From NCBI RefSeq assembly GCF_002874535.1, contig NZ_CP025025.1, positions 3,901,353 through 3,965,352 on the forward strand: DNA of 64,000 bases, read 5' to 3'. Position 1 is the first letter of the stretch; every line of letters starts with the position of its first letter. This DNA is from Mesobacillus jeotgali. Lineage in GTDB: Bacteria > Bacillota > Bacilli > Bacillales > Cytobacillaceae. Shown piece by piece: positions 45,251 through 53,808 of this stretch. The translations under genes and the position numbers were made by a program. The notes beneath the pieces were generated by a model. That model did not search any database, was not told the DNA's origin, and saw nothing but the letters and a program-made list of their open reading frames with translations.

Positions 45251-45273
45251 TAATTACGAATCCGCAAAAACTT

Positions 45274-45287
45274 TGAAAACGCTCACT
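45274..45287. promoter_or_regulatory. cre-like site upstream of the sigma-54 promoter
   Basis: TGAAAACGCTCACT matches the cre consensus at all fixed positions but the last. It is centred about 57 bp upstream of the expected start, between promoter and activator sites, a placement that recalls the catabolite-repressed SigL-dependent lev operon. Confidence 0.5.
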
Positions 45288-45309
45288 TTCAATCTGGGGC
45301 ATAATAGTA

Positions 45310-45375
45310 AATTGGTTCTATATGGTTCTTTTAAATGGTATAATAATTTTATAATTAAACCAAAAAGGACCAATT
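45310..45375 (+). promoter_or_regulatory. Activator promoter and candidate upstream activating sequence
   Basis: An extended -10, TGGTATAAT (45336-45344), precedes the activator gene. Around it are AATTGGTTCT (45310-45319), a second TATGGTTCTT (45321-45330), and the inverted AAGGACCAATT (45365-45375). These are 60-140 bp from the sigma-54 promoter, the usual range for activator binding, and would also allow autoregulation. Confidence 0.5.
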
Positions 45376-45378
45376 AAA

Positions 45379-47415
45379 ATGAAAAAACAGCTTATTCTTT
45401 TAGCAGGAACAAAGGAAACAAGGTTGGCCCTGGAAGACCAACTAGAAAGTATACTAGGGAATTATGTATCAATCCAAAGCTATTCGTCCGAGGAAACCTT
45501 GCCGGATAGGATTTCTGATAAGATCGTTATCTATTCATCCTACCTGATTGAGGAAGAAGTTGAACATGTCATTGGCGAAAACTGTGAGGTCATTATCGCC
45601 AACAGGACCATCAACCACCAGTATATCGACAGGCTGTTCAGCCTTCCCGCCGGCACCAGTGTCCTCTATGTTAATGACTTTCCTGAAAGTGTCAATGACT
45701 CCATTCACACCTTAAAAGCGCTTGGAATAGATCACTTACAATACCATCCCTACTTTCCAGGCATAAAATACCCCCAAGAAATCAATATTGCCGTCACCCC
45801 CGGGGAAATGGAGCTGATTCCAGATTCAATCACGACAAAAATCAACCTCGGCGTCAGGCTGATCGATATTCATACGATCATGAAAATCGTTGACCGGCTT
45901 GGCCTGCCTGAGGCGCTCGGAATTCATGTCGCTGACAGGTATACGAGAAGGATCATTGAATTAAGCCAGAAACTATCTTTTCTGAAAGAGGAAGAAGCCA
46001 AGTTAAACCAGTACCTGAAACATGTAGTAGATGGCGTGAATGACGGTATCATGGCACTTGATTCCAAAGGCAGCATCACGGTTTTTAATGATGTTCTGGA
46101 AAAAATCACGGGCGTACCGAAAGAAAGAGCCCTGAACAGGAAGGTAAATGACATTTTCCATAATCCCGATCTTCTGCATTTCTTGTTGAAAGAAATTGAT
46201 GCTGAGGTACCTTATCCATTTCTGGTAAGGCAAACGAATGTCATGGTCCACCGCATGCCAATTACACAGGAAGAAACAGTTGTTGTCACATTCAAAAACA
46301 TGGACGAGACGATTGAAATGGAGAAAGCAGTCAGGCTCGAGCTCCAAAAGAAAGGATATGTTGCGAAGCATACTTTCGAAAACATCCTCGGCAAAAGCAA
46401 AGCAATCAAAGAGACGAAGAAAATCGCCCGGAAGCTGGCAAGGACCCACCTGCCAATCCTGATCCAGGGGGAAAGCGGAACTGGGAAAGAGCTTTTCGCA
46501 GGTGCCATGCATATGGTATCAAGCCGGAAGGACGCTCCATACCTGGCAATAAACTGCAACGCACTGCCAGAAGATCTGTTGGAGAGTGAATTGTTCGGTT
46601 ACGAAGAAGGCTCTTTTACAGGCGCAAGAAAAGGGGGCAAAAAAGGAGTGTTCGAACAGGCAGACGGCGGCACACTGTTCCTCGACGAAATCGGTGACAT
46701 CAGCATGAAGCTTCAGGCAAGGCTTTTGCGTGTGTTACAAGAACAGGAGATTCGCCGGATTGGCGGCACCAGGAACATCCCCGTCGATGTGCGGATCATC
46801 GCGGCCACGAACAAGAATCTCAAGGAAATGATTGAAAGAGGCGAGTTTCGCGAGGATCTATACCACCGCTTGAAGGTTCTTTCCCTGAGCTTGCCCCCTC
46901 TCAGGGAGCGCAAGGAAGACATTCCACTATTGGTACAGCATTTTATCTATGAAAGCCATAAGCCAAAAGCAAAAATCGAACATGAGGCCATAACCAAATT
47001 GACAGGAATGCCCTGGAAGGGAAATATCCGTGAGCTAAAAAACACTTTGCTGTACATGCTTGCTGTTTCGGAAGGCGAAATCATTAGCACTGAAGATCTC
47101 CCAGTCGACCAGAAGGAAAAAAGGCCTCTTCCTGAAACGGACCTGACTGGTTATAAAAAGGCTGAAGAGTACAGAACCCTTCTTCAATTCATAAAAGAAT
47201 TGAACTTGGCAGGAAAAAGCTCCGGCAGGCCTCAGCTTAGTCTCATGATGTCAAATACCAGCAACCCGCTTAGCGAACAGCAAATACGCCTGCGTTTAAA
47301 AGAACTAGAACAACAAGGCTTTGTCGTCGTCCGACGAGGCAGGAGCGGAACGATGATCACCGAAAAAGGATTGGAAGCTTTGGAACATCAGCATCACAAC
47401 AGTTTTAGCATATAA
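45379..47415 (+). CDS. Sigma-54-dependent transcriptional activator with PAS domain
   Basis: 678 residues. A 210-residue N-terminal domain I do not recognise may be the sensor. A PAS domain (about 215-320, VVDGVNDGIMALDSKGSITV) is followed by an AAA+ domain (about 335-575) with Walker A QGESGTGKELFAGAM, the sigma-54 contact loop GSFTGARK, Walker B GGTLFLDEIGDI and the R-finger region REDLYHRLKVL. The C-terminus is unusual: instead of a Fis-type HTH it shows a winged-helix-like segment (LSEQQIRLRLKELEQQGFVV then RRGRSGTMITEKG). It is divergent from yfcC-iadA and is its likely activator. Confidence 0.92.
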   Translation: MKKQLILLAGTKETRLALEDQLESILGNYVSIQSYSSEETLPDRISDKIVIYSSYLIEEEVEHVIGENCEVIIANRTINHQYIDRLFSLPAGTSVLYVNDFPESVNDSIHTLKALGIDHLQYHPYFPGIKYPQEINIAVTPGEMELIPDSITTKINLGVRLIDIHTIMKIVDRLGLPEALGIHVADRYTRRIIELSQKLSFLKEEEAKLNQYLKHVVDGVNDGIMALDSKGSITVFNDVLEKITGVPKERALNRKVNDIFHNPDLLHFLLKEIDAEVPYPFLVRQTNVMVHRMPITQEETVVVTFKNMDETIEMEKAVRLELQKKGYVAKHTFENILGKSKAIKETKKIARKLARTHLPILIQGESGTGKELFAGAMHMVSSRKDAPYLAINCNALPEDLLESELFGYEEGSFTGARKGGKKGVFEQADGGTLFLDEIGDISMKLQARLLRVLQEQEIRRIGGTRNIPVDVRIIAATNKNLKEMIERGEFREDLYHRLKVLSLSLPPLRERKEDIPLLVQHFIYESHKPKAKIEHEAITKLTGMPWKGNIRELKNTLLYMLAVSEGEIISTEDLPVDQKEKRPLPETDLTGYKKAEEYRTLLQFIKELNLAGKSSGRPQLSLMMSNTSNPLSEQQIRLRLKELEQQGFVVVRRGRSGTMITEKGLEALEHQHHNSFSI

Positions 47416-47449
47416 TGAAACAGCAAAGGAATGGCGAGGTGGTGGATAT

Positions 47450-47833
47450 ATGTGTGTATCAAATAATGCAATCGAGCTCCAGGCATACCATTTTTCAGAA
47501 AAAATTCAGGAGAGCTCCTCATACAGCATTGTACGTGTTGATTTTATCGGCGGTACTTTTCTTGAGTGTGACCGGGGTATATCTTTAAAATCCGAGCTTC
47601 AAGACAACGGGAACCTCCCGATGATTAAGAGCCTGATTTTAAAAACAAAAGCTGGAAAGCAATATAGTGTAGAGCCCGATGAATTAGGGCTGCGATTTGC
47701 TAAAGGGGAGCTTAGCTACAGGCAGTACCTTCTAGCTAAAAAAGAGAAGTTCCGGAATATGCTTTGGTATACTTTCGGATTCACAGGTTTATTCACCGCT
47801 GTGTTCTGGGCTTTTGTCAGTTATTTTCTATAG
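47450..47833 (+). CDS. Hypothetical protein with C-terminal membrane anchor
   Basis: 127 residues. The first 100 are soluble, with a beta-rich start (SIVRVDFIGGTFLECDRG) and a helical stretch GELSYRQYLLAKKEKFRNM. One transmembrane helix ends the protein (WYTFGFTGLFTAVFWAFVSYF). I recognise no family. GAGGTGG precedes the ATG. It lies 34 bp after the sigma-54 activator and may be co-transcribed with it. Confidence 0.6.
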   Translation: MCVSNNAIELQAYHFSEKIQESSSYSIVRVDFIGGTFLECDRGISLKSELQDNGNLPMIKSLILKTKAGKQYSVEPDELGLRFAKGELSYRQYLLAKKEKFRNMLWYTFGFTGLFTAVFWAFVSYFL

Positions 47834-47881
47834 AATTCTATTTATTACCCCAATCGTTCTTGGGGATATTTCAATCAATCC

Positions 47882-47910
47882 TTGACACTCTTTCATTATC
47901 ACACTATAAT
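47882..47910 (+). promoter_or_regulatory. Consensus sigma-A promoter of the T-box leader
   Basis: TTGACA (47882-47887) and TATAAT (47905-47910) are both perfect and 17 bp apart. Start expected near 47917, about 460 nt before the symporter start. A small CCCCAATC/TTGGGG hairpin at about 47849-47866 may end upstream transcription. Confidence 0.88.
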
Positions 47911-47929
47911 TTCAAGTAATATTTTAATA

Positions 47930-48320
47930 AGTTGAAGCGTTGAAGAGAGTCTATTAAGCCGGTCTCCCTGTTGATAGAGAATCAGTGGTTGGTGGAAACT
48001 GATACAAAGGCCAGGTGAATTTCGTTCTTGGAGCTTTTCCTTTTAATAAAAGCTGTTTTCGTATTGATTGCTGCTTTTCGAACATACAGTTATCCGCATT
48101 CTTAGAGGTTTCGGGCTCTTTTCGAAGATGCTTCCGAATTGCATATGTGCAGATAGGATGTAAAAGCAACAAAGTTTACGAAAAGTGCTTAAAAAAAGGA
48201 ACGGATTTGGCCGTTATCCAGTAACTTGAGCGGGAAGCAACATGCTTCCAAATAGGGTGGTACCGCGTGTTCAGCCACGTCCCTATCCAGATTGATGGAT
48301 AGAGGCGTGGCTTTTTATTT
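47930..48320 (+). promoter_or_regulatory. T-box riboswitch, probably tRNA-Phe responsive
   Basis: The T-box sequence AGGGTGGTACCGCG is exact at 48254-48267. The terminator that competes with it has arms from GCCACGTCCC (48274) and GGGCGTGGC-like AGGCGTGGC (to 48311), then TTTTTATTTT. Upstream lies a long Stem I region with GGTGAATTTCGTTCTTGGAG; in the usual GAA-N-specifier-purine layout the specifier is TTC (Phe). The acceptor bulge TGGT fits a discriminator A, as in tRNA-Phe, and argues against tRNA-Trp. Uncharged tRNA would permit read-through into the symporter gene. Confidence 0.93.
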
Positions 48321-48375
48321 TGCCCGAGCCCTCTATCATCATCAGCTGAAATATAGAGAAAAAGGGAGAATACAC

Positions 48376-49716
48376 ATGGAGAAAGAACAATGGTCATCAA
48401 AAATCGGGTTCATACTGGCCGCAGCAGGGTCAGCGATAGGCATCGGAGCAATCTGGAAGCTGCCGTATGTAACGGGGGTAAGCGGCGGAGGGGCATTTTT
48501 CCTGATGTTTATCTTATTTTCATTATTCATCGGGTTGCCATTATTGCTTGCGGAGTTTGTCATCGGCCGCAGCACAGGGAAGGAAGCGATCCGTGCCTAC
48601 ATTGAAATCGCGCCGAAAAGCAAATGGTATTTGATTGGGATACTTGGTGTTGTCACCAGCTTTGTGCTGCTAAGCTTTTACAGTGTTGTCGGCGGCTGGA
48701 TCAGCCTTTATTTTGTAAAAGGGCTGGCTGGCGGAGTGATTGAAGAAGGAGCTGATTATGGAGGCTTGTTCGGACAGACAATCAGCAGTGCATGGAGCGT
48801 GCTCGCTGCTCAAGCTGCCTTCTTATTGATCACGATTTTGGTCGTTGCCAAAGGAGTCCAATCCGGGATCGAAAAAGCGAGCAAAATCCTGATGCCGGCA
48901 TTATTCCTGCTTTTCATCATCCTGATCATCCGATCCCTTACGCTCGAAAACGCACTTGCTGGCGTAAAGTTTTTCCTTGCGCCTGATTTTTCTAGTATTA
49001 CATCGGAAAACGTGCTGTTTGCAATGGGGCAATCCTTCTTCTCCCTGAGTGTCGGCGTATCCGTGATGGTGACATACAGTTCATACCTCCCGAAAAAGGG
49101 CAGCATCGTACAGCCTGCCCTGTCGGTTGTCGGGATGAATCTTTTTATCGCACTGCTTGCCGGTCTGGCGATCTTCCCAGCTGTTTTCTCGCTTGGATTT
49201 GAACCGGCAGAAGGACCGGGACTGCTATTCGTCGTCCTTCCAGCAGTCTTTGAAAAAATGGTATTCGGCGAACTGTTCCTGCTTCTTTTCCTGGCATTGT
49301 TCCTGTTCGCAACACTGACTTCAGCCTTCTCGATGCTTGAAATTGTCGTTGCCACACTTGCAAAAGGCAATCAGAAAAAGCGGACCCGATTCGCATGGAT
49401 AGCCGGGGGTTTAATTTTCCTGCTTGGCATCCCTTCTGCCCTATCATTCGGAACCATCTCGGAAGCAACTTTTTTCGGTAAAAACATCTTTGACACAGCT
49501 GATTTCCTTGTAAGCAACATCCTGATGCCGCTTGGAGTATTGCTGATTTCGATATTCGTCCCACTTAAAATCAAAAAGGAAGTACTGCGCCAGGAGCTGC
49601 TGCAGCACTCAAAAGGCGGAAGCCTGCTCTTCAACCTCTGGTACAATGTGATGAAATTTGTCGTGCCTGTGGTGATCATCATAGTATTCCTTGATTCATT
49701 GGGAGTTTTAAAATAG
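48376..49716 (+). CDS. Sodium-dependent amino acid symporter (NSS/SNF family)
   Basis: 446 residues with eleven to twelve transmembrane segments. The sodium- and substrate-site start is typical: [20 protein letters not shown] then IWKLPYV, followed by [21 protein letters not shown] in outline. The ATG at 48376 follows GGGAG; an upstream reading from 48292 runs through the T-box terminator and is not real. Regulation by the T-box suggests uptake of the amino acid sensed, probably phenylalanine or another aromatic. Confidence 0.92.
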   Translation: MEKEQWSSKIGFILAAAGSAIGIGAIWKLPYVTGVSGGGAFFLMFILFSLFIGLPLLLAEFVIGRSTGKEAIRAYIEIAPKSKWYLIGILGVVTSFVLLSFYSVVGGWISLYFVKGLAGGVIEEGADYGGLFGQTISSAWSVLAAQAAFLLITILVVAKGVQSGIEKASKILMPALFLLFIILIIRSLTLENALAGVKFFLAPDFSSITSENVLFAMGQSFFSLSVGVSVMVTYSSYLPKKGSIVQPALSVVGMNLFIALLAGLAIFPAVFSLGFEPAEGPGLLFVVLPAVFEKMVFGELFLLLFLALFLFATLTSAFSMLEIVVATLAKGNQKKRTRFAWIAGGLIFLLGIPSALSFGTISEATFFGKNIFDTADFLVSNILMPLGVLLISIFVPLKIKKEVLRQELLQHSKGGSLLFNLWYNVMKFVVPVVIIIVFLDSLGVLK

Positions 49717-49746
49717 GAAGCTGACAAAACGTCAGCTTCTTTTTTC
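49717..49746 (+). terminator. Terminator of the symporter gene
   Basis: GAAGCTGAC and GTCAGCTTC form a perfect stem around AAAAC, followed by TTTTTTT. Confidence 0.9.
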
Positions 49747-49832
49747 ATGCAATCCGTTAAACTATCAGCAGTATAATTTTTCCGATTGTAGCAAAACCTG
49801 TTGAGTAGATGACTGCATCGGAGGGATTTTTG

Positions 49833-51338
49833 ATGTTCTTCAAGAAAAAGAAAGGCGAAGTCGACAACAGCATAAATCAAAAAAACCTCGACGACAAGGA
49901 ATTAATACCAATAGATAAGGCCGATTTCATCTACAAAATGAAGGAGCGCCTTCACGATAGCGCGGATTTAAATATCAAGGAACTCCAAAATGGCTTTACA
50001 CTGATTTTCTTAGATACTTTGACGGATAAGAAGATGCTGAATGGAGATGTCCTCGCTCGTCTCGAAGATGCGCAAGCCTCCCCTAACGAAGCACTTAAGC
50101 ATATTACAGTCTCCAGTACTTCAAAACATAAATATGTCGAAGACGGGGTTGATTCGATTTTAAAAGGAGCGGTGTTGGTCCATTCGTCAGGCCACCCCGT
50201 CATAATTAGTGCAATGGTCGGTACCCAGGAAAACCGGTCATTGACCCGACCTGAAAATGAATCTCAGGTTCTAGGGCCGCAAATCGCCTTTAACGAGAGC
50301 CTTGCAACCAATATATCTCTGATCCGTCGCTTTCTCACCAACCCAAATCTATGCAATGAAAGCTTCACTTTAGGAAAACAAACGAATTCAGCCATTTCCC
50401 TGCTCTACTTAAAAGGGATTGCGGATGATGACATGATCGACCGCATGCGCGAGCGAATCCGCTCAATCAAAATTGATGGTGTGCTTGACAGCTCTATATT
50501 AGTACAGCTCATTGAAGACAATTCATTTGCCATCTTTCCGCAAATGCTGATGACTGAAAGACCGGATCGTGCCTGCGCCTGGCTTTTGAATGGGAAAATG
50601 GTGGTCCTTGTTGATGGCAGTGTCCAGGTAATCGGAGCACCGCAAACCTTCATTGAATTTTTTCAGAGTATGGAGGATGAAAGCGTCAGATGGCAAATCG
50701 CCACCTTTCTCAGAGTCTTGAGGGTGTTCTCGATGGTTGTGTCAATTTTTTTCACAGCGATCTATGTGGCAGCTCTGACTTTTCATTACGAGATCATCCC
50801 GCAAACACTATTGATTCCTCTTGGGGAGTCAAGATCACGCGTACCTTTCCCGCCTATTATCGAAGCTTTATTGCTGGAAGTAATGATTGAGCTCTTACGG
50901 GAAGCCGGAGCCCGGCTGCCAACGAAGGTTGGCCAGACGATGGGTATCGTTGGCGGTATTGTCGTCGGAACAGCTGCAGTAGAAGCGGGATTCACAAGCA
51001 ACATCCTGATCATCATCATCGCCGTAAGCGCACTCGCTTCGTTCACGACGCCAAACTATATGATGGGCAATGTCATCAGGGTCCTGCGGTTTCCTTTAAT
51101 CATTATGGCAGGATTTTGGGGATTTTACGGTTTGATGGTTGGCTTTTGCTTCCTGCTGATCCATCTGCTCCGCCTATCCAGTCTGGGGACACCGTTTTTG
51201 GCTCCCTTTTACCCGCCGAGATTTCATGATTGGCGCGACAGTATCATTCGTCTCCCTATTGGATGGACCAACAAGCGTCCGTTGCAGACAAGGCCATTGA
51301 ACAGATTGAAGTACGAGGAACGAAAAACCAAAGAATAA
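49833..51338 (+). CDS. Spore germination protein, GerA family (A subunit)
   Basis: 501 residues. This is the A subunit of an inner-membrane germinant receptor. A soluble N-terminal domain (about 1-250) is followed by membrane segments, with the family phrases SRSRVPFPPIIEALLLEVMIEL in outline, LREAGARLPTKVGQTMGIVG and FTTPNYMMGNVIRVLRFPLI. The ATG at 49833 follows GGAGGG; an earlier frame start at 49809 is less likely. First gene of a gerA-gerB-gerC operon. Confidence 0.94.
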   Translation: MFFKKKKGEVDNSINQKNLDDKELIPIDKADFIYKMKERLHDSADLNIKELQNGFTLIFLDTLTDKKMLNGDVLARLEDAQASPNEALKHITVSSTSKHKYVEDGVDSILKGAVLVHSSGHPVIISAMVGTQENRSLTRPENESQVLGPQIAFNESLATNISLIRRFLTNPNLCNESFTLGKQTNSAISLLYLKGIADDDMIDRMRERIRSIKIDGVLDSSILVQLIEDNSFAIFPQMLMTERPDRACAWLLNGKMVVLVDGSVQVIGAPQTFIEFFQSMEDESVRWQIATFLRVLRVFSMVVSIFFTAIYVAALTFHYEIIPQTLLIPLGESRSRVPFPPIIEALLLEVMIELLREAGARLPTKVGQTMGIVGGIVVGTAAVEAGFTSNILIIIIAVSALASFTTPNYMMGNVIRVLRFPLIIMAGFWGFYGLMVGFCFLLIHLLRLSSLGTPFLAPFYPPRFHDWRDSIIRLPIGWTNKRPLQTRPLNRLKYEERKTKE

Positions 51339-51353
51339 GTTGTGGTGTTATGA

Positions 51354-52481
51354 ATGAAAGTTCACATCGAGCCTAGGCCCCAAAACATGGTCAATACTTT
51401 CCTGCTCATCTTCGTGGTCCATTCTATGCAGCTTGGTGTTGGCATACAGGGCTTCCAGCGGATCATTTACATGGAAGCGAGACATGATGCTTGGATTTCC
51501 GTGATTATCAGCGGGGTTGCCACTGCAATCATTGGGTTCATTATGGTGAAAACATTAAGTGCATACGAGAATACAGATTTATATGGCATCCAATATGATG
51601 TCCTGGGAAAATGGATAGGAACCCTGGTTAATATTCTGTTTGTTCTCTATTTTCTTGGTGGCTTCCACATGATTGTCCGGAATTATATTGAAGTTCTACA
51701 GGCATGGGTTTTCCCCGAAATCCCAAACTGGCTGCTGGCTCTGACTCTCGTTTACCTTGTTTACTATGGTTTAAATGGCGGGCTGCGAACAGTTGTGGGT
51801 GTCAGCTTTTTTAGCGTTACCCTTTCTTTGTGGCTGATCCTGCTGCTCGCCTACCCCTTCCAGTTTGCCAATTGGGATTACTTATTTCCGATGTTCGAAG
51901 CGAGCGTAACTGAAATGCTTATAGGGGCAAAGCAAATGACCTTCACCGTCATCGGCTTTGAAATCATTTACGTAATCTATCCTTTTTTAAAAGAAAAAGA
52001 CCGGGTCCATAAATATATGCAATATGGGCTTGGTTTCACAACAATACTTTATCTCGCAGTAATGGTTGTCTCCCTTGCTTATTTCAGCGGAGGACAGCTT
52101 GAGAGGACAATTTGGGGTACGTTATCCCTTTTTAAAATTGTTCGTTTCCCATTTATTGAAAGATTTGAGTATGTGGCAATAACTTTTTGGGTCCTGCTGA
52201 TCCTGCCAAATCTGATGCTCTATATGTGGGCAGCTACCCGGGGAATTTCACGGATTTTTAATAAAAAAGAGCAGAAAGTCAGCTGGATTCTCCTTACATT
52301 TATATTATTAACCCTCCTTTACCCGCTCACAAGGGTGCAGATTAATATGTTGAATGACTATTTCGCTAGAGGAGCTTTCTATATTGTTTTTGTCTATCCA
52401 TTACTTCTATTCGGTGCTGTACTGATTAAAAATAAACTTTTCCGAAAAAAGGATGAGGCCAATGCGCAAAAAAATGAATAA
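51354..52481 (+). CDS. Spore germination protein, GerB family (B subunit)
   Basis: 375 residues with ten membrane segments, of the amino acid permease-like Spore_permease family. Typical phrases are IYMEARHDAWISVIISGVAT, MFEASVTEMLIGAKQMTFTV and TFWVLLILPNLMLYMWAAT. In germinant receptors this subunit helps recognise the ligand. It starts 15 bp after gerA and overlaps gerC. Confidence 0.93.
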   Translation: MKVHIEPRPQNMVNTFLLIFVVHSMQLGVGIQGFQRIIYMEARHDAWISVIISGVATAIIGFIMVKTLSAYENTDLYGIQYDVLGKWIGTLVNILFVLYFLGGFHMIVRNYIEVLQAWVFPEIPNWLLALTLVYLVYYGLNGGLRTVVGVSFFSVTLSLWLILLLAYPFQFANWDYLFPMFEASVTEMLIGAKQMTFTVIGFEIIYVIYPFLKEKDRVHKYMQYGLGFTTILYLAVMVVSLAYFSGGQLERTIWGTLSLFKIVRFPFIERFEYVAITFWVLLILPNLMLYMWAATRGISRIFNKKEQKVSWILLTFILLTLLYPLTRVQINMLNDYFARGAFYIVFVYPLLLFGAVLIKNKLFRKKDEANAQKNE

Positions 52482-53586
52482 GCTCATAATTGTCATTCTC
52501 GTGCTCATCCTTTCTGGCTGTGCAGAACAGAAAACACTGGAGAAGATGGGTTTGCTCACAACGGTGGGTTATGATTTCACAGAGGATAAGCAGATTCTTG
52601 CGACAATGGTGCTTCTCCAAATCGACCCGGAGGCCGCTCAAAGTTCCGTCATCCTGTCCGCGAAGTCGGCAACAAGTAAAGGAGCGAGAAATGAGGCCGA
52701 TTTAAAAAGTCCTAAAAAATTGCAGTCCGGACAGCTGCGGGTAGCGCTTTTCAGTGAAGAAGTTGTCCGTACGGGCTTCATCAATCTGGCTGATACACTT
52801 GCACGTGACCCCTCGATCAGTGATCTCACCTATCTGGCGGTAGTCGAGGGAAGTACAAACAAGCTCCTTAACCAAAAGAACGAACAATTTTCAGATATCA
52901 GCCAGCTCATATATAAGGAACTGGATCAAAACATAAAGGGTGAAAAAATCCCATCTTCAACCTTGCAGGAAGTATTGCATGATTTTTACGCACCAGGTAT
53001 CGACCCAATTTTACCCACTTTAAAAAGTAATAAAGGCATAGTTAAAATTACCGGCATGGCTTTGATAAAGAATGATAAGATGGTCGGCAAAATCAATGCA
53101 AAAGAAGCTTTTTATCTAAAGCTGATCAATGATCGCTACAAGGCAGGAGCAATAGAACTGGTAATCGACAAGCAAGATTTTGATTTGGAAGAGACTCCTG
53201 AAGGTCCTGACAAGCTGGCTGTGGTTCTTGATACCATCCACAGCAAAAGTGAGATCAACCTGCTCAGCAAGGAAAATCCCCAATTCGAACTGAAGGTCAA
53301 ATTAAAAACGCGCCTGCTTGAAATCAACCAGGCATTAGACTTAAAAAACCCCGCAGAGCTTAAGAAACTAGAAAAAAAGCTTAATGAGAAAATCACCGCA
53401 GATATTGAGCATTTAATCAAAAAAGCACGGAAGTCAGGGGCCGACCCATTTGGATTCGGTGAGATCTATCGAAAAAGTGTCAGACATGCCAACCTGACCA
53501 CTGAAAAATGGCATGGCATGTACCCGGACAGTAAAGTCGATGTGAAGATTGAATTTGAGGTTATGCGGACTGGTGTGGTTGAGTAA
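52462..53586 (+). CDS. Spore germination lipoprotein, GerC family (C subunit)
   Basis: 374 residues from ATG 52462 (three more from 52453). A lipoprotein signal MNKLIIVILVLILSGCAEQ ends in lipobox LSGC, so it needs Lgt. The family layout of three domains is visible, with GLLTTVGYDFTEDKQI near the start and FGEIYRK near the end. It overlaps gerB by 20 bp. The three subunits form one Ger receptor; the germinant is unknown. Confidence 0.93.
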   Translation: MRKKMNKLIIVILVLILSGCAEQKTLEKMGLLTTVGYDFTEDKQILATMVLLQIDPEAAQSSVILSAKSATSKGARNEADLKSPKKLQSGQLRVALFSEEVVRTGFINLADTLARDPSISDLTYLAVVEGSTNKLLNQKNEQFSDISQLIYKELDQNIKGEKIPSSTLQEVLHDFYAPGIDPILPTLKSNKGIVKITGMALIKNDKMVGKINAKEAFYLKLINDRYKAGAIELVIDKQDFDLEETPEGPDKLAVVLDTIHSKSEINLLSKENPQFELKVKLKTRLLEINQALDLKNPAELKKLEKKLNEKITADIEHLIKKARKSGADPFGFGEIYRKSVRHANLTTEKWHGMYPDSKVDVKIEFEVMRTGVVE

Positions 53587-53664
53587 ATTATGATAAATGA
53601 AAGCGCATTGACCGTACTGAATTTTACTTTGGAGGCCAGGCGCAGTTGACCTGGCTGATACAAA

Positions 53665-53715
53665 GAAACCAAAGCGGGAGCCTTGTGATGACGGGTCCCG
53701 CTTTGGTTTCTTTGT
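53665..53715 (+). terminator. Terminator of the gerABC operon
   Basis: GAAACCAAAGCGGGA (53665-53679) and TCCCGCTTTGGTTTC (53696-53710) form a perfect 15-bp stem followed by TTTGTT. Confidence 0.88.
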
Positions 53716-53808
53716 TATATTGTCAGAATGGAGGAATCACAGGAAAAGTTTAGAGTTTGAGTTCTATATAAAAACCACCCATGAGTAACTCTCTTGAAGT
53801 TTCCCTTT

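Noticed and set aside
48292-48375. Upstream start for the NSS symporter
   Set aside because: It lies within the T-box terminator hairpin and encodes a non-conserved extension; ATG 48376 has a ribosome binding site and the family N-terminus.
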